Positions 7,774 to 14,433 of a stretch of 21,721 bases of DNA are shown in pieces. Made by a program: the position numbers and the translations under genes. Position 1 is the stretch's first letter. Each line of letters starts with the position of its first letter. Below the pieces are notes generated by a model, which saw nothing but the letters and a program-made list of their open reading frames with translations, ran no database searches and was not told where the DNA came from. Source of the DNA: UBA11524 sp045132495 (GTDB lineage: Bacteria; Bacillota; Clostridia; Christensenellales; Aristaeellaceae); NCBI GenBank assembly GCA_045132495.1, contig JBGUSK010000123.1:1-21721 (forward strand). Direction: 5' to 3'.

Positions 7774-9159
7774 ATGCTGGATCAGAATATCGCCCGTGAG
7801 GTGCTGCAGGAAGCAGTCCGCACCGGCGGCGACTTTGCGGAGATCTTCGTCGAGGATCGCATCGACAATACCCTTATGATGCGCTCCGGCCGCATCGAAA
7901 CGGCGAATACAGGCCGTCTCCATGGCGCGGGCGTGCGCGTTTTCTCCGGCACGAACGCTGTCTATGTCCACACCAATGACACCTCCCGCGAGGGCCTGAT
8001 GGCCTGCGCACGTCAGGCTGCCGCAGCGGTGAAGGCTGGCGGCAAGGGCTGCATCGTCCAGCCCTTCAAGGCCTGGAATGCCGCCCGTCCCGAGGAGATC
8101 CGCCTGCTGCCCACCGATGTGAAGGCAGCCGTCAAGGCGGAGAAGGTGCGCGCCGCCGAGGCTGCTGCACGCCGCGTGTCCCCGGAGATCGTGCAGGTCA
8201 TCGGCAATTACATCGACCATGTGCAGAACGTGTGCATCTGCAACACCGAGGGCGTGTTCGTCACCGATCAGCGCGTGCGCACCCGGCTGAGCATTGCGGC
8301 GGTGGCCTCCAACGGCACGGAGAATCAGACCGGCTCCGACAATCCCGGCGCATCCATGGGCTTCGAGATCTTCGACAGCCGCATTGATCCGGAGAAGGTT
8401 GGCGAGACCGCCGCAAAGCAGGCCGTCACCATGCTTCACGCGCCGCTGTGCCCGGCTGGCATCATGCCGGTTGTGATCGACAACGGCTTTGGCGGCGTCA
8501 TTTTCCACGAGGCCTGCGGTCACTCCCTGGAGGCAACCAGCGTGTCCATCGGCGTGTCTGAGTTCGCGGGCAAGCTGGGATCGAAAATCGCCAGCGACTG
8601 CGTCACCGCCATCGACGACGGCACTATCCTGAATACCTGGGGTTCCATCCATGTGGACGACGAGGGTACGCCTGCCCAGCGCACCGTGCTGGTGGAGAAC
8701 GGCATCCTCACCAACTACATGATCGACCGCCTTGGTTCCCGCCGCATGAACATGCCCATCACCGGCTCCTCCCGCCGTCAGAGCTATGCCTTTGCGCCCA
8801 CCAGCCGCATGCGCTCCACATTCATTGCGCCCGGCAAGGACGACGAGGCCGAGATGATCGCCACCATGGGCGACGGCCTGTATGCCAAGAAGATGGGCGG
8901 CGGCTCCGTCAACCCCGCGACGGGCGAGTTCAACTTCGCGGTCAACGAGGGCTATCTGGTCAAGGACGGCAAGATCGCCCATCCCGTGCGCGGCGCGAGC
9001 CTGATCGGCCGCGGTAGCGAGGTGCTGCTGAAGATCGACCGCGTGGGCAAGAACCTCGACCTGGCGCAGGGCATGTGCGGCTCGATGTCCGGCTCCGTGC
9101 CCACCGACGTGGGTCAGCCGATGATCCGCGTGGGCAGCCTGACCGTCGGCGGCCGTTAA
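7774..9159 (+). CDS. tldD: Metalloprotease TldD (catalytic subunit of TldD/TldE)
   Basis: Zinc-dependent peptidase subunit that, with PmbA (TldE), degrades peptides and matures some peptide antibiotics; cytoplasmic heterocomplex. 461 residues from the chosen start. The active-site HExxxH is present at 245-250 (HEACGH), and a C-terminal Cys in MCGSMSGSVPTDVGQP could supply the usual extra metal ligand. GAGGAGG is 5 nt before the ATG at 7774; an in-frame ATG at 7732 overlaps the -10 box and is rejected. pmbA follows after 14 bp. No ribosomal peptide precursor was found nearby, so a general proteolytic role is as likely as toxin maturation. Confidence 0.93.
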   Translation: MLDQNIAREVLQEAVRTGGDFAEIFVEDRIDNTLMMRSGRIETANTGRLHGAGVRVFSGTNAVYVHTNDTSREGLMACARQAAAAVKAGGKGCIVQPFKAWNAARPEEIRLLPTDVKAAVKAEKVRAAEAAARRVSPEIVQVIGNYIDHVQNVCICNTEGVFVTDQRVRTRLSIAAVASNGTENQTGSDNPGASMGFEIFDSRIDPEKVGETAAKQAVTMLHAPLCPAGIMPVVIDNGFGGVIFHEACGHSLEATSVSIGVSEFAGKLGSKIASDCVTAIDDGTILNTWGSIHVDDEGTPAQRTVLVENGILTNYMIDRLGSRRMNMPITGSSRRQSYAFAPTSRMRSTFIAPGKDDEAEMIATMGDGLYAKKMGGGSVNPATGEFNFAVNEGYLVKDGKIAHPVRGASLIGRGSEVLLKIDRVGKNLDLAQGMCGSMSGSVPTDVGQPMIRVGSLTVGGR

Positions 9160-9173
9160 GGAGGAGATTGCAA

Positions 9174-10508
9174 ATGGATATGAATCTGTTTATTGACCGC
9201 GTGCTGGAAGCCGCCAAGGCCAACGGCATCGACACGGCTGAGGTTTACTACACCACCGGCGAAAACTTCCGCGCCAGCGCACTGGACGGCGAGATCAACC
9301 AGTATCAGGTCTCCGCGAGCGCGAACCTTTCTCTGCGCGGCACTGTGAACGGTAAGATGGGGTATTGCTCCACCCAGGCCTTCGACGATGCTGCCATCCA
9401 GCAGCTGGTGGATGGCGTGAAGGAATCTGCTGCCCTGATCGAAACCGACGAGCAGGACGAGATCTACGCGGGCGACGCGGAATACCCCGAGATCCCCAAG
9501 ACAGAATCCGACGTCAAAGAAACTACTGCGGAAGCCAAGCTGGCCCTGTGCCTGGCGATGGAAAAGGCCGCCAAGGAGGCCGATGAGCGCGTGTGGAAGG
9601 TGCAGCGGGCCATGGTGTCCACCGGCACGTCCAGCATCCGCATGAAGAACAGCTATGGCCTCGACCTGACCGACGAAGGCAGCTACTGCATGGCTTACGC
9701 CGCGCCCATCGCCAAGGAGGACGGCAAGACCGCGACCGGCGGCTACATGGAGGCGGGCAGCAAGTTCGCCGACCTGGACGCGGAACGCATCGGCAGGAAG
9801 GCGGTGGAAGAAACCGTCTGCCAGCTGGGCGGCAAGCCCGTGCCCGGCGGCGAATACCGCATCATCATGCGCTTTGACGCGATGCAGAGCCTGCTGCAGA
9901 CCTTTGCGGGGATCTTCTCCGCGGAGAATGTGCAGCAGAATCTGAGCCTGCTCAAGGGCAAGGAAGGCGAAAAGATCGCCAGCAACGCCGTCACCCTGAT
10001 GGATGACCCGCTGCTGCCTGGCGGCTTTGGTTCTCAGCGCTTTGACGGAGAGGGCAGTGCCAGCCGCACCAAGGCCGTCATCGACGGCGGCGTGCTGACC
10101 ACGCTTCTGCACTCCCGCAAGACTGCCCGTAAGCAGGGCGTGCAGACCACGGGTAATGCCCATCGTGCAGGCGGCGCGATCCGTGTGGCTCCGACGAATT
10201 TCTTCCTTAAGCCCGGTGAGAAGGATCTGACCGCGCTGATGGCGGATGTGGGCGAAGGGCTGGTCATCACCGACCTGGCTGGCCTGCATTCCGGCGCGAA
10301 CCCCACTTCCGGCGACTTCTCCCTGCTTTCCAAGGGCTACACCATCGAAGGCGGCAAGCGTGGCCACGCGGTGGAGCAGATCACCGTGGCGGGCAACTTC
10401 TACGAGGTGCTGAAGAATATCGTGGCCGTCGGCAGCGATCTGGACTTCTCCGGCAGCTCCATCGGCAGCCCGTCTGTGGACGTAGGCACGCTGAAGGTCA
10501 GCGGCTAA
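9174..10508 (+). CDS. pmbA: TldD/PmbA-family metallopeptidase subunit PmbA (TldE)
   Basis: Non-catalytic partner of TldD, 444 residues, same fold. At the position of the TldD HExxxH motif this protein reads around MRFDAMQSLLQTFAGIFSA, without the motif, as expected for TldE/PmbA. Typical blocks are visible: MKNSYGLDLTDEGSYCMAYA, DDPLLPGGFGSQRFDGEG and DLAGLHSGANPTSGDFSL. ATG 9174 has AAGGAGGAG upstream, directly after the tldD stop, indicating translational coupling. A larger in-frame ORF begins at 9075 inside tldD but lacks a ribosome binding site. The operon ends at a hairpin terminator at 10519. Confidence 0.93.
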   Translation: MDMNLFIDRVLEAAKANGIDTAEVYYTTGENFRASALDGEINQYQVSASANLSLRGTVNGKMGYCSTQAFDDAAIQQLVDGVKESAALIETDEQDEIYAGDAEYPEIPKTESDVKETTAEAKLALCLAMEKAAKEADERVWKVQRAMVSTGTSSIRMKNSYGLDLTDEGSYCMAYAAPIAKEDGKTATGGYMEAGSKFADLDAERIGRKAVEETVCQLGGKPVPGGEYRIIMRFDAMQSLLQTFAGIFSAENVQQNLSLLKGKEGEKIASNAVTLMDDPLLPGGFGSQRFDGEGSASRTKAVIDGGVLTTLLHSRKTARKQGVQTTGNAHRAGGAIRVAPTNFFLKPGEKDLTALMADVGEGLVITDLAGLHSGANPTSGDFSLLSKGYTIEGGKRGHAVEQITVAGNFYEVLKNIVAVGSDLDFSGSSIGSPSVDVGTLKVSG

Positions 10509-10518
10509 TACGCATACA

Positions 10519-10551
10519 GGGCAGGGGAGCGATCCTCTGCCCTTTTCGTTT
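10519..10551 (+). terminator. Intrinsic terminator after pmbA
   Basis: GGGCAG with GGA pairs with TCC and CTGCCC around a GCGA loop (10519-10542), followed by TTTTCGTTT. The -35 box of the next gene begins at the very end of this tail. Confidence 0.78.
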
Positions 10552-10578
10552 GCCTTTCCGGCGGATTCATGATATAAT
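10550..10578 (+). promoter_or_regulatory. Sigma-A-type promoter of the ArsR-family gene
   Basis: TTGCCT (10550-10555), a 17-bp spacer and a perfect TATAAT (10573-10578), 31 nt before the start codon. No clear 12-2-12 ArsR/SmtB-type inverted repeat was seen here, so autoregulation is not supported by sequence. Confidence 0.75.
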
Positions 10579-10609
10579 AGCCCCATCACAGAAAAGGAGG
10601 CCCGCCGCT

Positions 10610-10972
10610 ATGTCTGAACGCCCCATCGAAGCTTGCTCCTTCCTTTGCGTCCATGAGGACGTGGTGGCGCAGGTGCGCAATAGCCTGCCGGAGGAAACAC
10701 AGCTCCTGCGCTTGGCGGACCTGTTCAAGGTCTTCGGCGACGGAACCCGCATCCGCATCCTTTACGTCCTGCTCGAGGCGGAGGTCTGCGTGTGCGACCT
10801 TGCGAATCTGCTGGGTATGACCCAGAGTGCGGTCAGTCATCAGCTGCGCATCCTCAAAACGGCGCGGCTGATCAAGGCAAGGCGCGATGGCAAGACTGTG
10901 TTTTATTCCCTGGCGGACGACCATGTGGCGACGCTACTCAGGCAGGGCATGGAGCATATCAGCGAGGATTGA
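10610..10972 (+). CDS. ArsR/SmtB-family metal-sensing repressor (CadC/SmtB-like)
   Basis: 120-residue winged-helix repressor with features of both classic metal sites. Alpha-3N-type: C9, C13 and H15 near the N-terminus plus C60-V-C62-D63 in EVCVCDL, as in CadC. Alpha-5 type: D103-x-H105, H116 and E119 with exactly the SmtB spacing. The recognition helix is MTQSAVSHQLRILK. This points to sensing of Zn, Cd, Pb or a similar metal. The start is ATG 10610 with AAAAGGAGG upstream. No metal ATPase or efflux gene is adjacent, so the target lies elsewhere. Oddity: codons 106 to stop (bases 10925-10972) fall within a 50-bp block repeated twice more downstream; the other copies would read HICED in place of HISED at the C-terminus. 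Confidence 0.92.
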   Translation: MSERPIEACSFLCVHEDVVAQVRNSLPEETQLLRLADLFKVFGDGTRIRILYVLLEAEVCVCDLANLLGMTQSAVSHQLRILKTARLIKARRDGKTVFYSLADDHVATLLRQGMEHISED

Positions 10973-10973
10973 T

Positions 10974-11099
10974 CAACCCGGTAGCCCGCGCCATGAGGGC
11001 GCGGATGTGCAACTTCAGACAAAACTGAGGTTTCACGCGTATGTACTATGATAGAGCAGCCAACTCAATCGCGTGAATGGGTCAAGGGTCGAAGACCCT
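10974..11099. other. Structured noncoding element B, copy 1
   Basis: Contains three hairpins: CCGCGCC/GGCGCGG (10986-11004, 5-nt loop); TTCACGCG/CGCGTGAA (11032-11039 with 11070-11077, 30-nt loop); and AAGGGTC/GACCCTT with a GAA loop (11084-11100). No coding signature or ribosome binding site was found. It follows the arsR stop directly. It could be a small dispersed intergenic element or a structured 3'-UTR; sequence alone does not decide. Confidence 0.6.
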
Positions 11100-11149
11100 T
11101 GTGGCGACGCTGCTGCGGCAGGGTATGGGGCATATCTGCGAGGATTGAT

Positions 11150-11274
11150 CAACCCGGTAGCCCGCGCCATGAGGGCGCGGTGTGCAAATGCAGACAAAAC
11201 CGAGGTTTCACGCGCATGTACTATGAAAGAGCAGCCAACTCAATCGCGTGAATGGGTCAAGGGTCGAAGACCCT
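11150..11274. other. Structured noncoding element B, copy 2
   Basis: Near-identical to copy 1, with all three hairpins preserved. The differences from copy 1 lie in loops or between stems: one base deleted after the first hairpin, and single changes in the linker and in the 30-nt loop. An ATG at the end of each B copy opens a 23-codon frame running into the following A block (11077-11148 and 11252-11323); it has no ribosome binding site and is not called a gene. Confidence 0.6.
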
Positions 11275-11332
11275 TGTGGCGACGCTGCTGCGGCAGGGTA
11301 TGGAGCATATCTGCGAGGATTGATGCCTGATG

Positions 11333-11357
11333 CGGCGGAAAATGTCCGCCGTTTTTT
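11333..11357 (+). terminator. Intrinsic terminator of the arsR unit
   Basis: CGGCGGA (11333-11339), a 5-nt loop, TCCGCCG (11345-11351), then six Ts. It lies 8 nt after the third repeat block and about 360 nt after the functional arsR stop codon. Confidence 0.9.
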
Positions 11358-11391
11358 GATGCGCAGAAAATGTAAAATCCTGCTGATTGTA

Positions 11392-11420
11392 TTGCATTTT
11401 CCATCTATATACTATATAAT
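11392..11420 (+). promoter_or_regulatory. Sigma-A-type promoter of the five-SH3 secreted protein
   Basis: TTGCAT (11392-11397), a 17-bp spacer and a perfect TATAAT (11415-11420), 40 nt before the start codon, in a locally AT-rich stretch. Confidence 0.8.
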
Positions 11421-11459
11421 GATATGTGATATATTCTGTGATGACTGGAGGGGACTCCA

Positions 11460-12602
11460 ATGAAGAAGAGCATGAAGCTGCTGTTCGCGCTGGCAGCGAT
11501 GCTGATGCTGCTGTTTGGCAGCTCCACGGCACTGGCGGATTCGCTGCGTTTCGGCACGGTGCGAAATGCCAATTCCGTCAATCTACGGGAGGGCGCATCC
11601 AAACGCTATGACATTATTGGTTCCTACAAAAAGGGAACCTGGCTGCGGATCACCGGTGAAAGCGGCGACTGGTACAAGGTTAAGGGCCCGGATGGCGTGA
11701 CCGGCTACATGATGAAGGAGTATGTATACATCTCCTCTGCAGCCAAGGGCATCATCGGCATTGTGGATGTGAGCAGCAGCCTGAATCTGCGCGCATCAGC
11801 CAGCTCCTCCGGACGGGTGATCGCCTCTTATCCCGACGGCGTGCCCTGCATTCTCCTGAGCGAAAAGGGCAGCTGGTATCATGTGTCCGTGGATGGGAAG
11901 AACGGCTATTTCAACGAAAGCTACCTGGAAAAGAAGTACATGACCTATTCGCCGGATGTGGCCACGGTGGTGAATGCCAACGGCGGCAATGTCAACCTGC
12001 GCAAAGGCCCTGACAAGAGCTACGGCGTGATCAAATCCGTCAAAAACGGCAGCTATGTGATGATCCTCCAGCAGGGCAACGGCTGGTGGAAGATCTCCGC
12101 GAACGGCACTGTCGGGTACATGGACAGCAGCTACCTGCAGGATGGCGTCGTCCGCAAGACGACGGGGTCTTCCGGCGGCACTTCCTCTGGCAGCAGCTCT
12201 TCCGCCGATGGCTACGCAACGGTCAATACCGGCAAGCTGTACCTGCGCTCCTCAGCCTCAAAGTCCTCCAAGAGCCTGGGGCTCTTCCCCCGCGGCACCT
12301 ATGTGACCGTGCTGGAGCAGGGCAACACCTGGTGCAAGGTCAGGGTGAACGGCACCACCGGCTACATGATGACCGAATACCTGAAATTCCATGGCCTGAG
12401 CGCGGTTGCCACAGCCTATGTGGACCACCCCAACGGCACCTATGTGAACATGCGCAACGCGCCCTCTAAGTCTACCGGCGCGGTGATCCTCCGGGTGCCT
12501 CATGGCGCGAAGGTCACGGTGCTGACCCCGGGCTCCACCTGGTCGCAGATCAAGTACAACGGCAAGACCGGCTACATGATGACCAGCTTCCTCGACGACT
12601 AA
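11460..12602 (+). CDS. Secreted protein with five bacterial SH3 domains
   Basis: 380 residues. Residues 1-26 are a classical signal peptide (MKKSMKLLFALAAMLML, cleavage after ALA). Five SH3b repeats follow at about 29-91, 96-160, 166-228, 249-309 and 315-379, each with the xVNLRxGxSxxxxxIxxxxxG and GYMxxxYL patterns. A Ser/Gly-rich linker (about 233-248) separates repeats three and four. There is no catalytic domain, LPXTG signal or transmembrane anchor, so it is probably secreted and held on the wall by SH3b-peptidoglycan contacts; such domains usually bind wall peptides. GGAGGGG 6 nt upstream fixes the start. Own promoter and terminator. Its neighbours are a second secreted SH3-type protein and a motor operon whose OmpA domain is also expected to bind peptidoglycan. 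A specific role is unknown. Confidence 0.88.
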   Translation: MKKSMKLLFALAAMLMLLFGSSTALADSLRFGTVRNANSVNLREGASKRYDIIGSYKKGTWLRITGESGDWYKVKGPDGVTGYMMKEYVYISSAAKGIIGIVDVSSSLNLRASASSSGRVIASYPDGVPCILLSEKGSWYHVSVDGKNGYFNESYLEKKYMTYSPDVATVVNANGGNVNLRKGPDKSYGVIKSVKNGSYVMILQQGNGWWKISANGTVGYMDSSYLQDGVVRKTTGSSGGTSSGSSSSADGYATVNTGKLYLRSSASKSSKSLGLFPRGTYVTVLEQGNTWCKVRVNGTTGYMMTEYLKFHGLSAVATAYVDHPNGTYVNMRNAPSKSTGAVILRVPHGAKVTVLTPGSTWSQIKYNGKTGYMMTSFLDD

Positions 12603-12605
12603 AGC

Positions 12606-12644
12606 AACTGCCGCTTCTCTGAAAAGGGGAGGCGGCAGTTTTTT
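12606..12644 (+). terminator. Intrinsic terminator after the five-SH3 protein gene
   Basis: AACTGCCGC (12606-12614) pairs with GCGGCAGTT (12632-12640), followed by TTTT; the last stem bases add to the T-run. Confidence 0.87.
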
Positions 12645-12737
12645 GCAGAAATTTTTCCAAATCCGGGATGAAAACCCTGCACATGTGCGTTCTATAGGTG
12701 ACAGCTGTTCCAAACAAAATGAACGAGGTGGACGAAG

Positions 12738-13871
12738 ATGAAGAAGATGCTGAGCTTCCTGCTGGCGATGCTGATGCTGCTGGGTGCTGTTCCGGCGATG
12801 GCGGATGGATGGTATCCTCCCGTGCCGGAGGAGATCGCCGTGCTGTTTGACGTACCCGCGTGGGAAGAATATGAGGTCATGAACTGGGCGTGGAGCGAGT
12901 CGCAGAATGCCGCCGTGGTCATCATGAGCAACGGCGATCTGCACATCGTGTGCATTGTCGAGCCGGACAAGGATGGCAATCTGCGCATTACCCAGCGCAA
13001 CTACACCATGGTGGTGGGGAATAATGGCTGCTCTTACCTGTCGGAGGGCTATGGTGATACAGCCCAGGAGATCGACTTGCCCTGGGGATTCAAGTCTGGC
13101 TTTGAAATGAGTACCGGCGATTACATGATCTTCTTTGCCAAGTTTGACGGCGTCTGGCGCATCAAGGTCGTGCTGAACGGCAAGGACGATGTGATCTCCT
13201 TCGTCTACGATGACCGCATCGGCTACCGCGAAGGCGAGGAGAAGGAAGATTACATCGACTGGGAGCACAACAAGATGAAGTACGCCTACGGCACCTATGA
13301 CAACCGTTTCGCGGCGTTCAACATCTATGCCTTCCCCAAAACCTACGAGGAGGCCAGCGAGGCGCTGACCAATCCGCCTGTCACCCCCACGGATTTCTAC
13401 ACCCCCATGTCCGTCACCCTGCGTCCCCGGGAGAAGTACGATGTGTTCGCCGCGCCGGGCCGTGGCAGCTATCGCGCCGCCAATGGAAAGGCTGTCATGT
13501 CCACCAACGACTGGGTTCAGATCTTTGGTGAGGAGGATGGCTGGGTGCTGGTGCAGTATGACATCAGCCGGGAACAGATGCGCTTTGGTTATGTGGACGC
13601 CTCTGTTCTTCCCCGGGATGTCGAAGCGCAGAGTCTCGTATGGTATGATCTGCCGGAGCAGACCGTCCGTACCAACACCTACGTGACGGATGATCCGCTT
13701 TCCAGCCGCACAAGCATCTGCTGGCTGAGTGCAGGCGACACCGTGAGGGTGCTTTCCAGCTTCGGCAGCTGGTACTACATTGAGGTGACCAATGAACAGG
13801 GGCAGCTGCTGCGCGGCTTCATCCCGCAGACGACCATTGACCTCATCACCTGGGATGACATGAAGGGCTGA
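12738..13871 (+). CDS. Secreted protein of unknown function with C-terminal SH3-like domains
   Basis: 377 residues. Signal peptide 1-22 (MKKMLSFLLAMLMLLGAVPAMA). Residues ~23-220 form an unrecognised, Trp/Tyr-rich, beta-looking region that includes MSNGDLHIVCIVEPDKDGN and VWRIKVVLNGKDD. Two divergent SH3-like segments follow, at about 229-300 (PMSVTLRPREKYDVFAAPG to FGYVDASVLP) and 311-370 (TYVTDDPLSSRTSICWLSAG to LRGFIPQTTI). The start has GAGGTG 7 nt upstream. A terminator separates it from the preceding SH3 gene, yet the similar signal peptide and C-terminal modules suggest related export and wall location. No convincing sigma-A promoter was seen in the 93-bp gap. Ends convergent with the motor operon. 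Function unknown. Confidence 0.82.
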   Translation: MKKMLSFLLAMLMLLGAVPAMADGWYPPVPEEIAVLFDVPAWEEYEVMNWAWSESQNAAVVIMSNGDLHIVCIVEPDKDGNLRITQRNYTMVVGNNGCSYLSEGYGDTAQEIDLPWGFKSGFEMSTGDYMIFFAKFDGVWRIKVVLNGKDDVISFVYDDRIGYREGEEKEDYIDWEHNKMKYAYGTYDNRFAAFNIYAFPKTYEEASEALTNPPVTPTDFYTPMSVTLRPREKYDVFAAPGRGSYRAANGKAVMSTNDWVQIFGEEDGWVLVQYDISREQMRFGYVDASVLPRDVEAQSLVWYDLPEQTVRTNTYVTDDPLSSRTSICWLSAGDTVRVLSSFGSWYYIEVTNEQGQLLRGFIPQTTIDLITWDDMKG

Positions 13872-13884
13872 GAATACAAAAATG

Positions 13885-13919
13885 AAGGACGGCTTCCTTA
13901 AGCGGGAGGCCGTCCTTTT
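13885..13919. terminator. Bidirectional intrinsic terminator between convergent genes
   Basis: AAGGACGGC (13885-13893) pairs with GCCGTCCTT (13909-13917), with TTTT at the plus-strand 3' side. On the minus strand the stem is followed by CATTTTTG, so it can also end the ZorA/ZorB-like operon. Confidence 0.85.
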
Positions 13920-13925
13920 GCGTGT

Positions 13926-14408
13926 TTACTTGATCGTCGTCTTCATTGTGAAGGGCACACCCCAGATGTAATAGGTGATCGTCACCTCACGAATGGGGTG
14001 CATGTCCCGGGCGGTGAGGATGGTGGCGTTCACATCCACAGTCTGCTTGGCGGGAAGCTTCACATCGCTGAAGGAACCGATTTGGAGGATATCGCCAGCC
14101 ATGGGGGTCACCTGCAGCTCGATCATATCCGCAGGAACGGAGCAGTCGTTGCGCAGCCGCACGGTGTAGGTGTAGAACTGGTAGTTTTCTGCGTCAGAAA
14201 GCTCCTGCGCCTGCACATAGGGCGTACCCACCACTGCACCCAGGCGGAGCTGTTCCCGCAGCTCCTCAAAGAGGGTGATCTGACTGGGCGCATCGGCAGC
14301 GACAACGCCCACGGCTTCCACAAAGATGTTGGCGGACATGTACATGTATCCCACGCCCACCAGCGTCACGATGAGGATGAGGACGGACAGAATAGCGAAA
14401 TATTTCAT
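13926..14408 (-). CDS. Small membrane-anchored exported protein, third gene of the ZorAB-like operon
   Basis: 160 residues. One N-terminal hydrophobic segment (about 4-24, KYFAILSVLILIVTLVGVGYMYM) probably anchors the protein with the rest outside the membrane. Residues ~75-160 alternate in a beta-sandwich-like manner (FYTYTVRLRNDCSVPADMIEL, KLPAKQTVDVNATILT, REVTITYYIWGVPFT), reminiscent of LEA14- or Ig-like extracellular domains; this is a weak fold impression, not a family match. The start is ATG 14408 with AAGGAA upstream, 25 bp after the ZorB-like stop. The position suggests a partner or anchor for the motor outside the membrane. I do not recognise a family. Confidence 0.8.
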   Translation of the reverse strand: MKYFAILSVLILIVTLVGVGYMYMSANIFVEAVGVVAADAPSQITLFEELREQLRLGAVVGTPYVQAQELSDAENYQFYTYTVRLRNDCSVPADMIELQVTPMAGDILQIGSFSDVKLPAKQTVDVNATILTARDMHPIREVTITYYIWGVPFTMKTTIK

Positions 14409-14433
14409 GCTTTGATTTCCTTGCTTTGCGATA

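Larger units (their letters stand above)
10924..11324 (+). repeat. A-B-A-B-A tandem repeat: arsR 3' end (A, 50 bp) alternating with a 125-bp element (B)
   Basis: Block A is at 10924-10973, 11100-11149 and 11275-11324; it holds the last base of arsR codon 105 through the stop. Block B is at 10974-11099 and 11150-11274. The period is 176 then 175 bp. The first full unit differs from the second at about eleven bases plus one indel, while the second and third A blocks differ at one base. The third A block is followed by the unique terminator at 11333, so it is probably the original gene end, and the arsR now in use probably ends in a diverged copy. Confidence 0.93.

Noticed and set aside
11077..11148. 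23-codon frame reading VATLLRQGMGHICED at its end (repeated at 11252-11323)
   Set aside because: It arises because a B element ends in frame with the copied arsR tail; there is no ribosome binding site and a stop codon sits directly before the ATG.
10924..11324. CRISPR array
   Set aside because: The repeating block is partly coding and 50 bp long, the spacers are near-identical copies of one sequence, and there are no cas genes.
12670..12698. TATAGG as a -10 box for the second secreted protein
   Set aside because: The corresponding -35 position reads GAAAAC, with no useful match, so a promoter call is not supported.
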